In this document: piece after piece, positions 1-8,619 of the stretch | How the letters are laid out: the number at the start of each line of letters is the position of its first letter | How positions within the stretch are numbered: position 1 is the first letter of the stretch | Assembly (NCBI RefSeq): GCF_021631985.1 | Contig: NZ_CP070225.1 | Location: 248,001-312,000 of the forward strand | DNA: 64,000 bases | Direction: 5' to 3' | Source: Sandaracinus amylolyticus | GTDB lineage: Bacteria; Myxococcota_A; Polyangia; Polyangiales; Sandaracinaceae | Made by a program: the position numbers and the translations under genes | The notes under the pieces: generated by a model | Database searches by the model: none | Seen by the model: only the letters and a program-made list of their open reading frames with translations | Told to the model about the DNA's origin: nothing

Positions 1-203
1 CCGCGCTCGCGAAGCCGCTGCTCGCCGCAGCGGACGAGAGCGAGGACGCGGTCGTGCGCGTGCTCGAGACGTTGATCTTCGAGCTCAGGGTGATCGCGTT
101 CTGCTGCGGCGCCCGCGACGTCGCGGAGCTGCGCGCGGTGCGCGCGATCGCGCCCGGCGCGGCGATGCCCGGTGTCGTGGATCAGGTGGAGGCCCGTCCG
201 TGA
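1..203 (+). CDS. fni: Type 2 isopentenyl-diphosphate delta-isomerase, C-terminal fragment
   Basis: Partial gene entering from the left edge; the first complete codon is at 3 and the TGA is at 201-203. The 66 visible residues contain an ELRVIAFCCGARDVAELR stretch, which matches the conserved C-terminal helix of FMN-dependent type 2 IPP isomerases (usually ELR-x-AMF-x-GA). In that family the enzyme interconverts IPP and DMAPP in the mevalonate pathway. The stop overlaps the GTG start of the HMG-CoA reductase fusion by 4 bp (GTGA), so the two are probably translationally coupled. Only the tail is visible, so the assignment rests on this motif plus the isoprenoid context; the FMN and substrate sites lie outside the window. 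Confidence 0.7.
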   Translation, partial: ALAKPLLAAADESEDAVVRVLETLIFELRVIAFCCGARDVAELRAVRAIAPGAAMPGVVDQVEARP

Positions 204-2824
204 CGAGCGAGCTCTCGGGGTTCTATCGGCTGTCGATGCGCGATCGCCGCGCGCGCGTCGCGCAGGTGATCGGTGCGCGCGAGGACGATCTCGCGTCGCT
301 CTCGCCCGATCGCGGGCTCGCGGAGGTGCAGGCCGATCGCATGGTCGAGAACGCGCTCGGCGTGCTCGGGATGCCGCTCGGTCTCTGCGTGAACATGCGC
401 ATCGCGCTCGACGGCGAGGCCGCGCGCGACGTGCTCGCGCCGATGGCGGTCGAGGAGCCGAGCGTGATCGCGGCAGCGAGCTACGCGTCGAAGCTGCTGC
501 GCGCCGGCGGCGGCGTGCGCGCGAGCGTGAGCGAGCCGGTGATGATCGGGCAGATCCAGGTGCTCGAGGTACCGGATCCCGAGGTCGCGGAGCGCGCGGT
601 GCGCGCCGCGAAGGACGAGCTGATCGCGAGCGCGAACTCCGGCCATCCCTCGCTGATCGCAGCGGGAGGCGGGGCACGCGACGTGGAGGTTCGTCATCTC
701 GCGCAGCTCGGCGAGGACGATCCCTGCGGCGCGATGATGGTCGTGCACCTCGTCGTCGACGTGCGCGACGCGATGGGCGCGAACGCGATCAACACGATGT
801 GCGAGCGGCTCGCGCCGCGCGTCGCCGAGCTCACCGGCGGTCGCGTCGCGCTGCGCATCCTCTCGAACCTCACCGATCGCCGCACCGTCACGGTCGAAGG
901 GCGCGTGCCGTTCGCCGCGCTCGAAGGGCAGGGCGCCTCGAGCGGTGAAGCGCTGGCCCGCGCGATCGAAGAGGCGAGTGTGTTCGCCGAGCGCTGCCCG
1001 TGGCGCGCCGCGACGCACAACAAGGGGATCATGAACGGCGTGGACGCCGTGCTGCTCGCGCTGGGGCAGGACTGGCGCGCGGTCGAGGCCGGCGCGCACG
1101 CGTTCGCCGCGAAGGACGGCCGCTACACCGCGATGGCGCGCTGGCGCGTCGAGAACGGCGCGCTCGTCGGTCGCATGACGCTGCCGATGGCGGTGGGCAC
1201 GGTCGGCGGCGTGATCCGCGTGCACCCGCAGGTGCAGATCAACCGCCGGATCGCGAAGATCGAGCGCGCGCCGGAGCTCGCGGCGATCGTCGCGGCGGCC
1301 GGGCTCGCGCAGAACCTCGGCGCGCTGCGCGCGCTCGCGGCCGAGGGCATCCAGAGCGGCCACATGCGCCTGCACGCGCGCAACGTCGCGGTCGAAGCGG
1401 GCGCGACGAGCAGCGAGGTCGAGCAGGTCGCGAACACGATCGCCGATCGCCGCGAGGTGAACCTGCGCGCCGCGAAGGAAGCGCTCGCGGCGCTGCGCGC
1501 GCGGCCCATCGCGAAGGTCGAGCCGATCACGATCGCGACACCCACGACGACGCGCCCGGCGCGCCGCCCGCCGACGCCTCCGATGCCGGAGAGCGCGCGA
1601 GCGTCGATGTCGAGCGGAGAGAGCACCAGCGGGGAGAACAGCATGACGAGCAGCGATTCGGTCACGCAGAAGCGTTACGAGCGACAGCCGCACCGCGAGC
1701 TCGGCGGCAAGGTGTTCGTCACGGGGGCCGCGGGGCACCTCGGCGCGAACCTGGTGCGCCGCCTGCTCGAAGAGGGCCGCGACGTGCGCGTGCTCCTGCG
1801 CAACGGGAGCCACAACGAGGCCATCGACGGGCTCCCCGTCGAGAAGGTCTACGGCGATCTCCGCGACGGCAAGCGCCTCGTGGAGCTGATGCGCGGTTGT
1901 CAGACTGCCTATCACGCGGCGGCGCAGGTCTCGACGGTCGTCGCCACGCCCGAGCTCGAGCGCGACATCTTCGAGTGCAACGTCCTCGGCACGCGGAACC
2001 TGCTGCGCGCCGCGATGGACAATCACTACGAGCGCGTCGTCGTCACCGGCTCGTTCAGCGCGGTCGGCTACGACCCGCAGGACCCGCAGCGCCCGGGCAA
2101 CGAGGACGACGTCTTCTATCCCTTCGACGACGTGCTGCCCTATGCGCGCACGAAGGTGCAGGTCGAGCACGAGGTGCTGAAGGCGTGCGTCGAGGGCCTC
2201 GACGCGCTCGTCGCCACGTCGTGCGCGATCCTCGGGCCCAACGACTACAAGCCCTCGCGCATGGGCCTGACGCTCGTCGACTACGCGAACGGGCGCCTGC
2301 GCGCCTATCCGCCGGGCGGGTTCGACTTCGTCGCGGCGCGCGACATCTGCGAGGGCCACGTGCTCGCGATGCACCGCGGTCGTCGCGGGCAGAAGTACAT
2401 CATCAGCACGCAGTTCGCGACGGTCGACGACCTCATGGACATCTTCGAGGAGGTGTCGGGTCGCCCGCGCCCGCGCCTGCGCATCCCGGGCCCGGTGATG
2501 CAGGGCATCGCCGCGGTGTCGCAGGTCGCGCTCGACACGTTCGCGCCGAGCACGCCGCGTCGCTTCACGCCGGCCGCGATTCGCATCCTCCGCGCGCAGC
2601 GCCACGCCGACACCACGAAGGCGCGCGTCGAGCTCGGCTTCGAGCCCACCAGCATCCGCACCGCGATCCACGAGGCGTACGCGGACTTCGCGCGTCGCGG
2701 CCTCGTCCCCGCGCGTCCCGGCACGGTCGGTGTCGCAGAGAGCGCAGCACGCAAGTCGCCCCCGTCGCGCGCGGCGACGGACTCCGCAGCATCGGAGTCG
2801 AACCGCGCCGCCACCGGCAGCTGA
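200..2824 (+). CDS. Class II HMG-CoA reductase fused to SdmB-like sterol C-4 decarboxylating dehydrogenase
   Basis: An 874-residue fusion. Residues 1-430 are a class II (Pseudomonas mevalonii-like) HMG-CoA reductase: VEEPSV near 84-89 carries the catalytic Glu, Lys275 lies in THNKGIMNG, DWRA follows, and His388 sits in the SGHM motif. It makes mevalonate. After a 50-residue Pro/Ser-rich linker, residues about 500-840 form an extended short-chain dehydrogenase with TGAAGHLG (508-515) and a catalytic Tyr648-x3-Lys652. It resembles the 3-beta-hydroxysteroid dehydrogenase/decarboxylase family that includes SdmB, which acts with the Rieske oxygenase SdmA in bacterial C-4 demethylation. No stop separates the halves, but an ATG at 1643 (residue 482) has GGGGAG just upstream, so the SdmB part may also be made alone. 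The HMGR call is near certain; SdmB is inferred from family and the adjacent sdmA. Confidence 0.9.
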   Translation: MTSELSGFYRLSMRDRRARVAQVIGAREDDLASLSPDRGLAEVQADRMVENALGVLGMPLGLCVNMRIALDGEAARDVLAPMAVEEPSVIAAASYASKLLRAGGGVRASVSEPVMIGQIQVLEVPDPEVAERAVRAAKDELIASANSGHPSLIAAGGGARDVEVRHLAQLGEDDPCGAMMVVHLVVDVRDAMGANAINTMCERLAPRVAELTGGRVALRILSNLTDRRTVTVEGRVPFAALEGQGASSGEALARAIEEASVFAERCPWRAATHNKGIMNGVDAVLLALGQDWRAVEAGAHAFAAKDGRYTAMARWRVENGALVGRMTLPMAVGTVGGVIRVHPQVQINRRIAKIERAPELAAIVAAAGLAQNLGALRALAAEGIQSGHMRLHARNVAVEAGATSSEVEQVANTIADRREVNLRAAKEALAALRARPIAKVEPITIATPTTTRPARRPPTPPMPESARASMSSGESTSGENSMTSSDSVTQKRYERQPHRELGGKVFVTGAAGHLGANLVRRLLEEGRDVRVLLRNGSHNEAIDGLPVEKVYGDLRDGKRLVELMRGCQTAYHAAAQVSTVVATPELERDIFECNVLGTRNLLRAAMDNHYERVVVTGSFSAVGYDPQDPQRPGNEDDVFYPFDDVLPYARTKVQVEHEVLKACVEGLDALVATSCAILGPNDYKPSRMGLTLVDYANGRLRAYPPGGFDFVAARDICEGHVLAMHRGRRGQKYIISTQFATVDDLMDIFEEVSGRPRPRLRIPGPVMQGIAAVSQVALDTFAPSTPRRFTPAAIRILRAQRHADTTKARVELGFEPTSIRTAIHEAYADFARRGLVPARPGTVGVAESAARKSPPSRAATDSAASESNRAATGS
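1643..1645 (+). promoter_or_regulatory. Possible internal translation start for the SdmB-like half
   Basis: An in-frame ATG lies exactly at the linker/SDR border, with a GGGGAG Shine-Dalgarno-like stretch about 6 nt upstream. If used, the locus would produce both the 874-residue fusion and a free dehydrogenase of about 393 residues. This is inference; the upstream frame is uninterrupted. Confidence 0.35.
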
Positions 2825-2851
2825 AGAACGTCAGTCGAGGAGAGAGCGCAG

Positions 2852-4027
2852 ATGTCGATCCACGAAGAGCGCAAGGCCCCGCCGTCGTTCGAAGAGGGCA
2901 CCAACCGCCGCCAGAAGGTCCGCGCCGCGGGCCTCGACCCGAACTACTGGTATGCGGTCGAGCACGACTCGAAGATCGCGAAGAAGCAGATCGTCGAGGT
3001 GAAGTTCTGGGGCCAGTCCGCCGCGCTCTATCGCGACGACAAGGGCCGCCTGCATGCGGTGGAGAACCGCTGTGCGCACCGCCAGGTGCCGCTGACGCTC
3101 GGCACGGTCATGGGCGAGCGCATCGTCTGCGAGTACCACGGCTGGGGCTACAACGGCGCGGGCGAGCTCGTCGACGTGCCCCACACGCTCTTCGGCAAGA
3201 AGATGCCGCAGTGCAAGCTCCGCACGTTCCCGGTGCGCGTTCGCTACGGGCTCGTGTGGATGTTCTTCGGTGATCCCGAGCGCGCCGACTCGACGCCGAT
3301 GCCGGAGATCCCGGAGCTCGAGGGCGAGAATCGGTGGGAGTGCGTCCCGGTCGACTTCACCTGGAGCGCGCATCACTCGCTGATCATCGACAACGTCTCG
3401 GACTTCACGCACGAGTTCCTGCACCGCAAGTACGCGCCCTTCGTGGACGCGAAGCTGACGAAGCTCGAGACCGTCGGCGACACCGTGCAGCTCGCGTACG
3501 ACACGAAGGTCGGTCGCGGGAAGATCAGCGGGCTCTTCGTGGACCGCGTGTCGGTCGACACGAACTCGATGGAGCTCGCCTATCAGTATCCGTATCAGTG
3601 GTCGAATACGGACGGGAAGATCAAGCACTGGCTCTTCGTGCTGCCGATCGACGAGCGCACGACGCGCGTGTTCTTCCTCTTCTACTTCGATCATTTCGTG
3701 GTCCCGTTCACGAAGATCAAGCTGCCGAAGCGCGTGATGCGCCCGTTCCTGAAGATCTCGAACGAGCTGCTCGTGAAGCCGCTGCTGCAGCAGGACGGAC
3801 GCGTGACGCAGGGCGAGCAGGAGGGCCACGAGCGTCACTGGGACGCGCCGGTCGTCGAGCTGAGCCCCGCGGTGAACGCGTTCCAGGCGCTCACCGTGCG
3901 CAAGTGGGAGGAGTACCTCGCGGCCGAGCGCGCGAAGAAGGAGCAGCGCGAGCTGATCCGACTGCAGCGTCGTGAGGCGCTCGAGCGTGCCAGCGCGGCG
4001 GACGCCGCGGACGGCGCGGAGGAGTGA
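2852..4027 (+). CDS. sdmA: SdmA-like Rieske non-haem iron oxygenase (sterol C-4 methyl oxidation)
   Basis: A 391-residue Rieske oxygenase alpha subunit. The [2Fe-2S] motif is Cys74-x-His76 ... Cys93-x2-His96, and the mononuclear iron site is Asp184-x2-His187-x3-His191 in DFTHEFLH. The C-terminus is a charged helix. The gene starts at an ATG preceded by GAGGAGAGA and follows the SdmB-like dehydrogenase by 27 bp. SdmA and SdmB were described in Methylococcus capsulatus as the bacterial replacement for eukaryotic ERG25/26/27 in sterol C-4 demethylation: SdmA oxidises the methyl group and SdmB decarboxylates. Pairing with an SDR, a CYP51 and a C-14 reductase here strongly suggests that role. Other Rieske steroid oxygenases such as KshA are the alternative. 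No dedicated reductase gene is visible; the CYP51-fused ferredoxin or an unlinked reductase could supply electrons. Confidence 0.85.
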   Translation: MSIHEERKAPPSFEEGTNRRQKVRAAGLDPNYWYAVEHDSKIAKKQIVEVKFWGQSAALYRDDKGRLHAVENRCAHRQVPLTLGTVMGERIVCEYHGWGYNGAGELVDVPHTLFGKKMPQCKLRTFPVRVRYGLVWMFFGDPERADSTPMPEIPELEGENRWECVPVDFTWSAHHSLIIDNVSDFTHEFLHRKYAPFVDAKLTKLETVGDTVQLAYDTKVGRGKISGLFVDRVSVDTNSMELAYQYPYQWSNTDGKIKHWLFVLPIDERTTRVFFLFYFDHFVVPFTKIKLPKRVMRPFLKISNELLVKPLLQQDGRVTQGEQEGHERHWDAPVVELSPAVNAFQALTVRKWEEYLAAERAKKEQRELIRLQRREALERASAADAADGAEE

Positions 4028-5157
4028 GCGCCGTGGCAGAGACGATCGACGCGAACGTCGTCATCCTCGGCGCGGGCCCCGCGGGCACTGCGGCGGCCGC
4101 GCACCTCGGCACGCTCGGCGTGCGCAACGTGGTGCTCGTCGACAAGCACGACTTCCCGCGCGACAAGACGTGCGGCAGCGGTGTCTCGCCGAAGGGCATC
4201 GAGACGCTGAAGCAGCTCGGCGTGTGGCACGAGGTCGAGCCGCACGGCTACTGGATCAAGGGCATCCGCCTCGTCACGCCGGGCGGCTACGACAGCACGC
4301 AGTCGGCGGGCGACGTCGGCGCCGCGATCGTGTGTCAGCGCCGCGTGCTCGATCACGTGCTGCTGAAGAAGGCAGTCTCGCGCGGCACGCGCTTCGTGCC
4401 CGACTTCCACGTCACCGAGGCGCTCGAGGAGAACGGGCGCGTCGTCGGTGTGCGCGCGGCGGACGGCCGCGAGGTGCGCGCGAAGTACACGCTCGTCGCG
4501 GGTGGATCGCACTGCCGCGTCGGGCTGCCCGAGCAGCGCCCGCGCAAGGTCATCCAGGCGATCATGGGCTGGTGGGACGACGTCCCGTTCAAGGCCCATC
4601 ACGTCGAGATGGTCTTCGATCGCATGGTGGAGCCCTATTACGGCTGGCTCTTCCCGGAAGGGGAGCGCCGCGTGAACATCGGCATCACCTACGAGGACGG
4701 AGAGAACGGCGAGAAGAAGAACGCGCGCCAGCTCTTCACCGAGTTCCTCGACAAGCACTATCGAGAGCGCCTGAAGGGCGCGACGCAGATCGGCGGCTGG
4801 AAGGGCCATCCGGTCGTGTGGTCGTTCGACATCGAGAAGCTCACGGCGCCGGGCCGCGTGGTGATCGGCGAGGCCGGTCTGATGACGCATCCCGCGACCG
4901 CCGAGGGCATCTATCAGGGCATGCGCTCGGGCATGCTCGGCGCCGAAGCGGTCGCCGACGTGCTCAATGGGCGTCTGTCGGAGAAGGACGCGATGCGCGA
5001 CTACGAGCGTGCCTGTCGCGCGACGTTCCAACTCTCGTTCTGGGGCGGCGGTGTGTTCCGCAAGATCGTGCGCACCGACGCGCTCGACTGGATGGTCAAG
5101 CTCGGCGACACGCCGATGGTGCAGTCGGCCGCTGCGCGCCTGATGGCGCAGATGTGA
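4024..5157 (+). CDS. Geranylgeranyl-reductase-family flavoprotein, candidate sterol side-chain reductase
   Basis: A 377-residue FAD-dependent oxidoreductase of the geranylgeranyl reductase (GGR) family. The Rossmann GAGPAG motif lies near residue 14; FPRDKTCGSG, with Cys50, is the family signature, and GEAGLMTHPATAEGI near 282-296 is the second FAD motif. The GTG start overlaps the sdmA stop by 4 bp. GGRs saturate isoprenoid C=C bonds with NAD(P)H through FAD. I see no DHCR24/ERG4-type C-24 reductase in the operon, so reduction of the sterol side-chain delta-24 double bond, itself an isoprenoid double bond, is a reasonable hypothesis. Reduction of menaquinone or polyprenol chains is the alternative. 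Family assignment is firm; the substrate is inference from position. Confidence 0.75.
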   Translation: MSAVAETIDANVVILGAGPAGTAAAAHLGTLGVRNVVLVDKHDFPRDKTCGSGVSPKGIETLKQLGVWHEVEPHGYWIKGIRLVTPGGYDSTQSAGDVGAAIVCQRRVLDHVLLKKAVSRGTRFVPDFHVTEALEENGRVVGVRAADGREVRAKYTLVAGGSHCRVGLPEQRPRKVIQAIMGWWDDVPFKAHHVEMVFDRMVEPYYGWLFPEGERRVNIGITYEDGENGEKKNARQLFTEFLDKHYRERLKGATQIGGWKGHPVVWSFDIEKLTAPGRVVIGEAGLMTHPATAEGIYQGMRSGMLGAEAVADVLNGRLSEKDAMRDYERACRATFQLSFWGGGVFRKIVRTDALDWMVKLGDTPMVQSAAARLMAQM

Positions 5158-5164
5158 TGGCCGT

Positions 5165-8100
5165 ATGAGCGGCTCGCACTACGACGTGGCGATCGTCGGT
5201 GCCGGCCCGGCGGGCTGTGCGAGCGCGCTCGCGCATGCGCGCAAAGGCCTGCGCGTGCTGCTGCTCGAGGCCGATCCGCGCAGCTCGGATCGGCTCGCGG
5301 GCGAGTGGCTCCATCCACCGGCGCTCGCGATCCTCGATTCGCTCGGCGTCGATCTGACGCCCGCCACGCCCTATGCGACCGGCAAGGGCTACGTCGTGTT
5401 CCCCGAGGACGGCAGCGAGCCGATCGCTCTGCCGTACGCGGCGGGCCATTTCGGCATGGCGGTCGAGCATGCGGTGCTCGTCGAGACGCTGCGCGCGCAC
5501 TGCGAGCACCACGAGCACATCGAGCTCGTGCCGTGGGCGCGCGCCACGCGCATCGAGGGACAGAGCCTCACCTACGAGCGCCGCAGCGGGACGTCGTCGC
5601 GCACGACGTCGCGCACCGTGAGCGCGCCTTCGATCATCGGAGCGAGCGGTCGTGTCGCATCGGGCCCGCTCGCGACGTCACCGGGCCCGCTCGCGCACGG
5701 CGTCGCCGCGAGCTCGCGCATCGCGGGCATCGCCGTCGAGCATCACGCGCTGCCGTTCGAAGGATTCCTCCACATCTTCCTCGGCGGACCGGGGCCGGTG
5801 ATCGCCTATCGCATCGACGCGCGCCGTGTGCGTGTGCTGTGCGAAGTGCCGCACTCGCTCGCGATCCCGCGCGAGGGCGGACTGGCGCTCTTCGAGGCCT
5901 ATTCGCCAGTGCTGCCGAGTGGGCTGCGCGAGGCGTTCGGGCGTGCGCTCGCGGAGAGCGCGCCTGCCTGGGCGAGTGTCGATCTGCGGCCGCGCGGCGA
6001 CCTCGGGCGCGAAGGTCTCGCGCTGATCGGCGATGCAGCGGGCACCCATCCGCCGCTGCCCGCGATCGGCCTCACGCTCGCGCTCGAAGATGCGGTCGCG
6101 ATCGCGAAGGCGCCGAGCTTCTCGGCCTATCGACGCGAGCGCACGCGGCGCACGCGGGTGCGCGAGATGCTCGCGGTCGGCCTCTACGAGGTGTTCGCGG
6201 ACGACGCCGAAGAGTCGATCGCGATGCGCCGCGCGATCTACGAGCTGTGGCGCGAGAAGCCGCGCGAACGACTGCGCTCGATGGGGTTCCTCTCGGGCGA
6301 GGATCGCAGTCACGTGGGGTTCGGCCGCGCGTTCCTCCGCACGATGCTGCGCAGCTCGCGCGACTTCGTGAAGGACGCGATCGCGACCGGCAACGTGCGC
6401 CACACCGGGCGCGTCGCGAGTGATCTTGGCCAGCGCATGGCGTGGCTGTTCGGCGGCACGCTGCACCTCACGAACGCGCTTCCCGCGCGCACCAAGCAGG
6501 GCCTCGGTGCGCCCCGCACGGCGGAAGAGCGATATGGCGCCGCGCTCCGCGCGTCGACCGCGAAGGGCGAAGTCGTCGGACTGCCGCGCGCGGGGAGCGA
6601 CGACTTCTCGGCGCGCGACTCGCTGCGGCGCGGGGCACGCGCGCTGATTGCGGAGCAGGCCGAGGACGGCTCGTTCGAGGGCGAGGTCGTGTGGTGTCCG
6701 ATGCTCGCCGCCCAGTACGTCATGGGGTGGCACGCGATGGGCCGTCCGATGAGCGCGGAGCGTCGCGCGTCGGTGCTCAAGCACTTCGAGCGCACGCGAC
6801 TGGCCGACGGCACGTGGGGCCTGCACGAGAAGAGCGAGCCCTATCTGTTCGTGACGCTGCTGGTGTTCGTCGCATGCCGGCTGCTCGGTCTCGCGAAGGA
6901 CGATCCGCTGATCGCGCGCGCGCACGAGTTCATCCGTCGTGAGGGCGGCGCAGTGGCGGTGCCCACCTGGGGCAAGCTCTGGCTCGCGCTGCTCAATCTC
7001 TACTCGTGGGACGGAGTCAGCGCGGTATTGCCCGAAGCGTGGCGCGCGCCGCGCTGGCTGCCGTTCCATCCGAGCCGCTTCTACTGCCACACGCGGCTCA
7101 TCTATCTCGGCATGGCGGTGCTCTACGGCGAGAAGTGGAGCGCGCCGGTCACGCCGCGAATCCTCGCGATCCGCGACGAGATCTTCCCCGGAGGATGGGA
7201 GTCCGTCGACTGGGTGAAGGCGCGCGAGACGCTGCGGACCGCCGAGATCCACACTCCGTGGACTCCCGCGCTCCACGTCGGATATCGCGTGCTCGGCGCG
7301 GTCGATCGGCTGCAGTCGCGGGAGAAGCGCGCGACCGTGCTCGCCGAATTGCGCGAGCACATTCGCTACGAGCTGCGCTCGACGAACCACACGTGCATCT
7401 CGCCGGTGAGCGGGCTGCTCGATCAGATCGCGCTCTTCATCGAGGACCCGAACGACCCCGACCTGCGCGTCGCGGCGGAGCGCTTCGAGGGCTGGGTCTG
7501 GGAGGACGAGCTCGACGGCGCGCGCGTCACCGGCGCGCGCAGCGCGTCGTGGGACACGGCCTTCGCCGCGCAGGCGATGGCCGCGGCGGCGCCGCACTGC
7601 GGGAACGACGTGCGCGAGGCGCTTCGCCGCGCCGACGCGTTCCTGGTGACCCAGCAGATCCCGCGCGGCACCGGTCGCGAGCGCGATCACGATCGCATCG
7701 ATCCCACGGGCGGATATTGCTTCGCCGGGGTCTGGCACGGATGGCCGGTGAGCGACTGCACCGCCGAGGCGATGCTCGCGCGCCTGGAGTCGCCCGAGGC
7801 GGATCCGTCGCGCGAGTCGATGGAGGCCGCGACGCGCTTCGTGCTGCGCTGTCAGAACTCCGACGGTGGGTTCGGCAGCTACGAGGCGCGCCGTACCGAC
7901 GTCTCGCTCGAGTGGATCAACCCCGCCGAAATGTTCGGCGACTCGATGACCGAGAAGTCGTACGTCGAGTGCTCGGCATCGTGCATCACCGCGCTCGCGG
8001 CGTTCGTGCATCGCTGGCCCGACAGCGACCTCGCGCGCGAGTGCGAGGCCGCGATCGCGCGCGGTGTCGCCCTGCTGACGCGCATCCAGCGTCCCGATGG

Positions 8101-8602
8101 CTCCTGGCCGGGCATGTGGGGCGTGCACTTCGTGTACGGCACGATGTTCGGCGTGCGCGGCCTGCTCGCGGGAGGCGTGCCCGCGCACGATCCGCGTGTT
8201 CGCCGCGCCTGCCGCTTCCTCGAGGAGCGCCAGCGTCCCGACGGCGCGTGGGGCGAGCACCGCACGAGCGTGATGGTCGGTCGCTACGTCGATCACGACG
8301 AGGGCCAGTCGGTGCAGACGGCGTGGGCGATGACGACGCTCCTCGAGGCGCGTCATCCCGAGTTCGCGCCGATCGAGCGCGCCGCGCGCTGGCTCGCGGC
8401 GAAGCAGTCGGAGAGCGGCACGTGGCCGAAGCAGGAGGCCGAGGGGATCTTCTTCCACACGGCGCTGCTCGATTACGTGCTCTATCGCCGATATTTCCCG
8501 GTCTGGGCGCTCGGTCTCTACGAGTCGCGCCGCGCGGAGCGAGCGAAGTTCCGCGACCACGGCGCCGAGAGCGCGAGCCGCCCGACTCGGATCCACGTCT
8601 GA
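5165..8602 (+). CDS. Squalene-monooxygenase-like flavoprotein fused to oxidosqualene cyclase
   Basis: A single 1145-residue frame. Residues 1-460 form a class A flavin monooxygenase: GAGPAG near 13, GEWLHP at 46-51 (the counterpart of the GE-x-LQPGG motif of squalene epoxidase) and a GDAAG FAD motif with Asp290. Residues about 475-1145 are a full triterpene cyclase: GWPVSDCTAE with general-acid Asp864 followed by Cys, INPAEMFGDSM, YVECSAS, several QW-type repeats (DGSWPGMWG, DGAWGEH, SGTWP) and a C-terminal FPVWALGLYE. DCTAE, not DxDD, marks it as an oxidosqualene cyclase (lanosterol/cycloartenol synthase) rather than squalene-hopene cyclase. The fusion would couple epoxidation with cyclisation. 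The flavin domain's THPPLPAIGL segment departs from the usual HP-LTGGGM, so its own reaction is less certain than the cyclase. Confidence 0.9.
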   Translation: MSGSHYDVAIVGAGPAGCASALAHARKGLRVLLLEADPRSSDRLAGEWLHPPALAILDSLGVDLTPATPYATGKGYVVFPEDGSEPIALPYAAGHFGMAVEHAVLVETLRAHCEHHEHIELVPWARATRIEGQSLTYERRSGTSSRTTSRTVSAPSIIGASGRVASGPLATSPGPLAHGVAASSRIAGIAVEHHALPFEGFLHIFLGGPGPVIAYRIDARRVRVLCEVPHSLAIPREGGLALFEAYSPVLPSGLREAFGRALAESAPAWASVDLRPRGDLGREGLALIGDAAGTHPPLPAIGLTLALEDAVAIAKAPSFSAYRRERTRRTRVREMLAVGLYEVFADDAEESIAMRRAIYELWREKPRERLRSMGFLSGEDRSHVGFGRAFLRTMLRSSRDFVKDAIATGNVRHTGRVASDLGQRMAWLFGGTLHLTNALPARTKQGLGAPRTAEERYGAALRASTAKGEVVGLPRAGSDDFSARDSLRRGARALIAEQAEDGSFEGEVVWCPMLAAQYVMGWHAMGRPMSAERRASVLKHFERTRLADGTWGLHEKSEPYLFVTLLVFVACRLLGLAKDDPLIARAHEFIRREGGAVAVPTWGKLWLALLNLYSWDGVSAVLPEAWRAPRWLPFHPSRFYCHTRLIYLGMAVLYGEKWSAPVTPRILAIRDEIFPGGWESVDWVKARETLRTAEIHTPWTPALHVGYRVLGAVDRLQSREKRATVLAELREHIRYELRSTNHTCISPVSGLLDQIALFIEDPNDPDLRVAAERFEGWVWEDELDGARVTGARSASWDTAFAAQAMAAAAPHCGNDVREALRRADAFLVTQQIPRGTGRERDHDRIDPTGGYCFAGVWHGWPVSDCTAEAMLARLESPEADPSRESMEAATRFVLRCQNSDGGFGSYEARRTDVSLEWINPAEMFGDSMTEKSYVECSASCITALAAFVHRWPDSDLARECEAAIARGVALLTRIQRPDGSWPGMWGVHFVYGTMFGVRGLLAGGVPAHDPRVRRACRFLEERQRPDGAWGEHRTSVMVGRYVDHDEGQSVQTAWAMTTLLEARHPEFAPIERAARWLAAKQSESGTWPKQEAEGIFFHTALLDYVLYRRYFPVWALGLYESRRAERAKFRDHGAESASRPTRIHV

Positions 8603-8619
8603 GCCACTCGGATCTCGAT

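Noticed and set aside
5165-8602. Squalene-hopene cyclase (hopanoid synthesis).
   Set aside because: The catalytic motif is SDCTAE with a preceding GWPV, as in oxidosqualene cyclases; the DxDD motif of squalene-hopene cyclases is absent. The neighbouring C-14 demethylase and reductase make sense only with a sterol.
7006-8619. A longer N-terminus for the sterol C-14 reductase reaching back into the cyclase gene.
   Set aside because: The extra residues are Arg/Ala-rich shadow translation of the cyclase in another frame; the reductase homology and membrane helices begin at the ATG at 8620.
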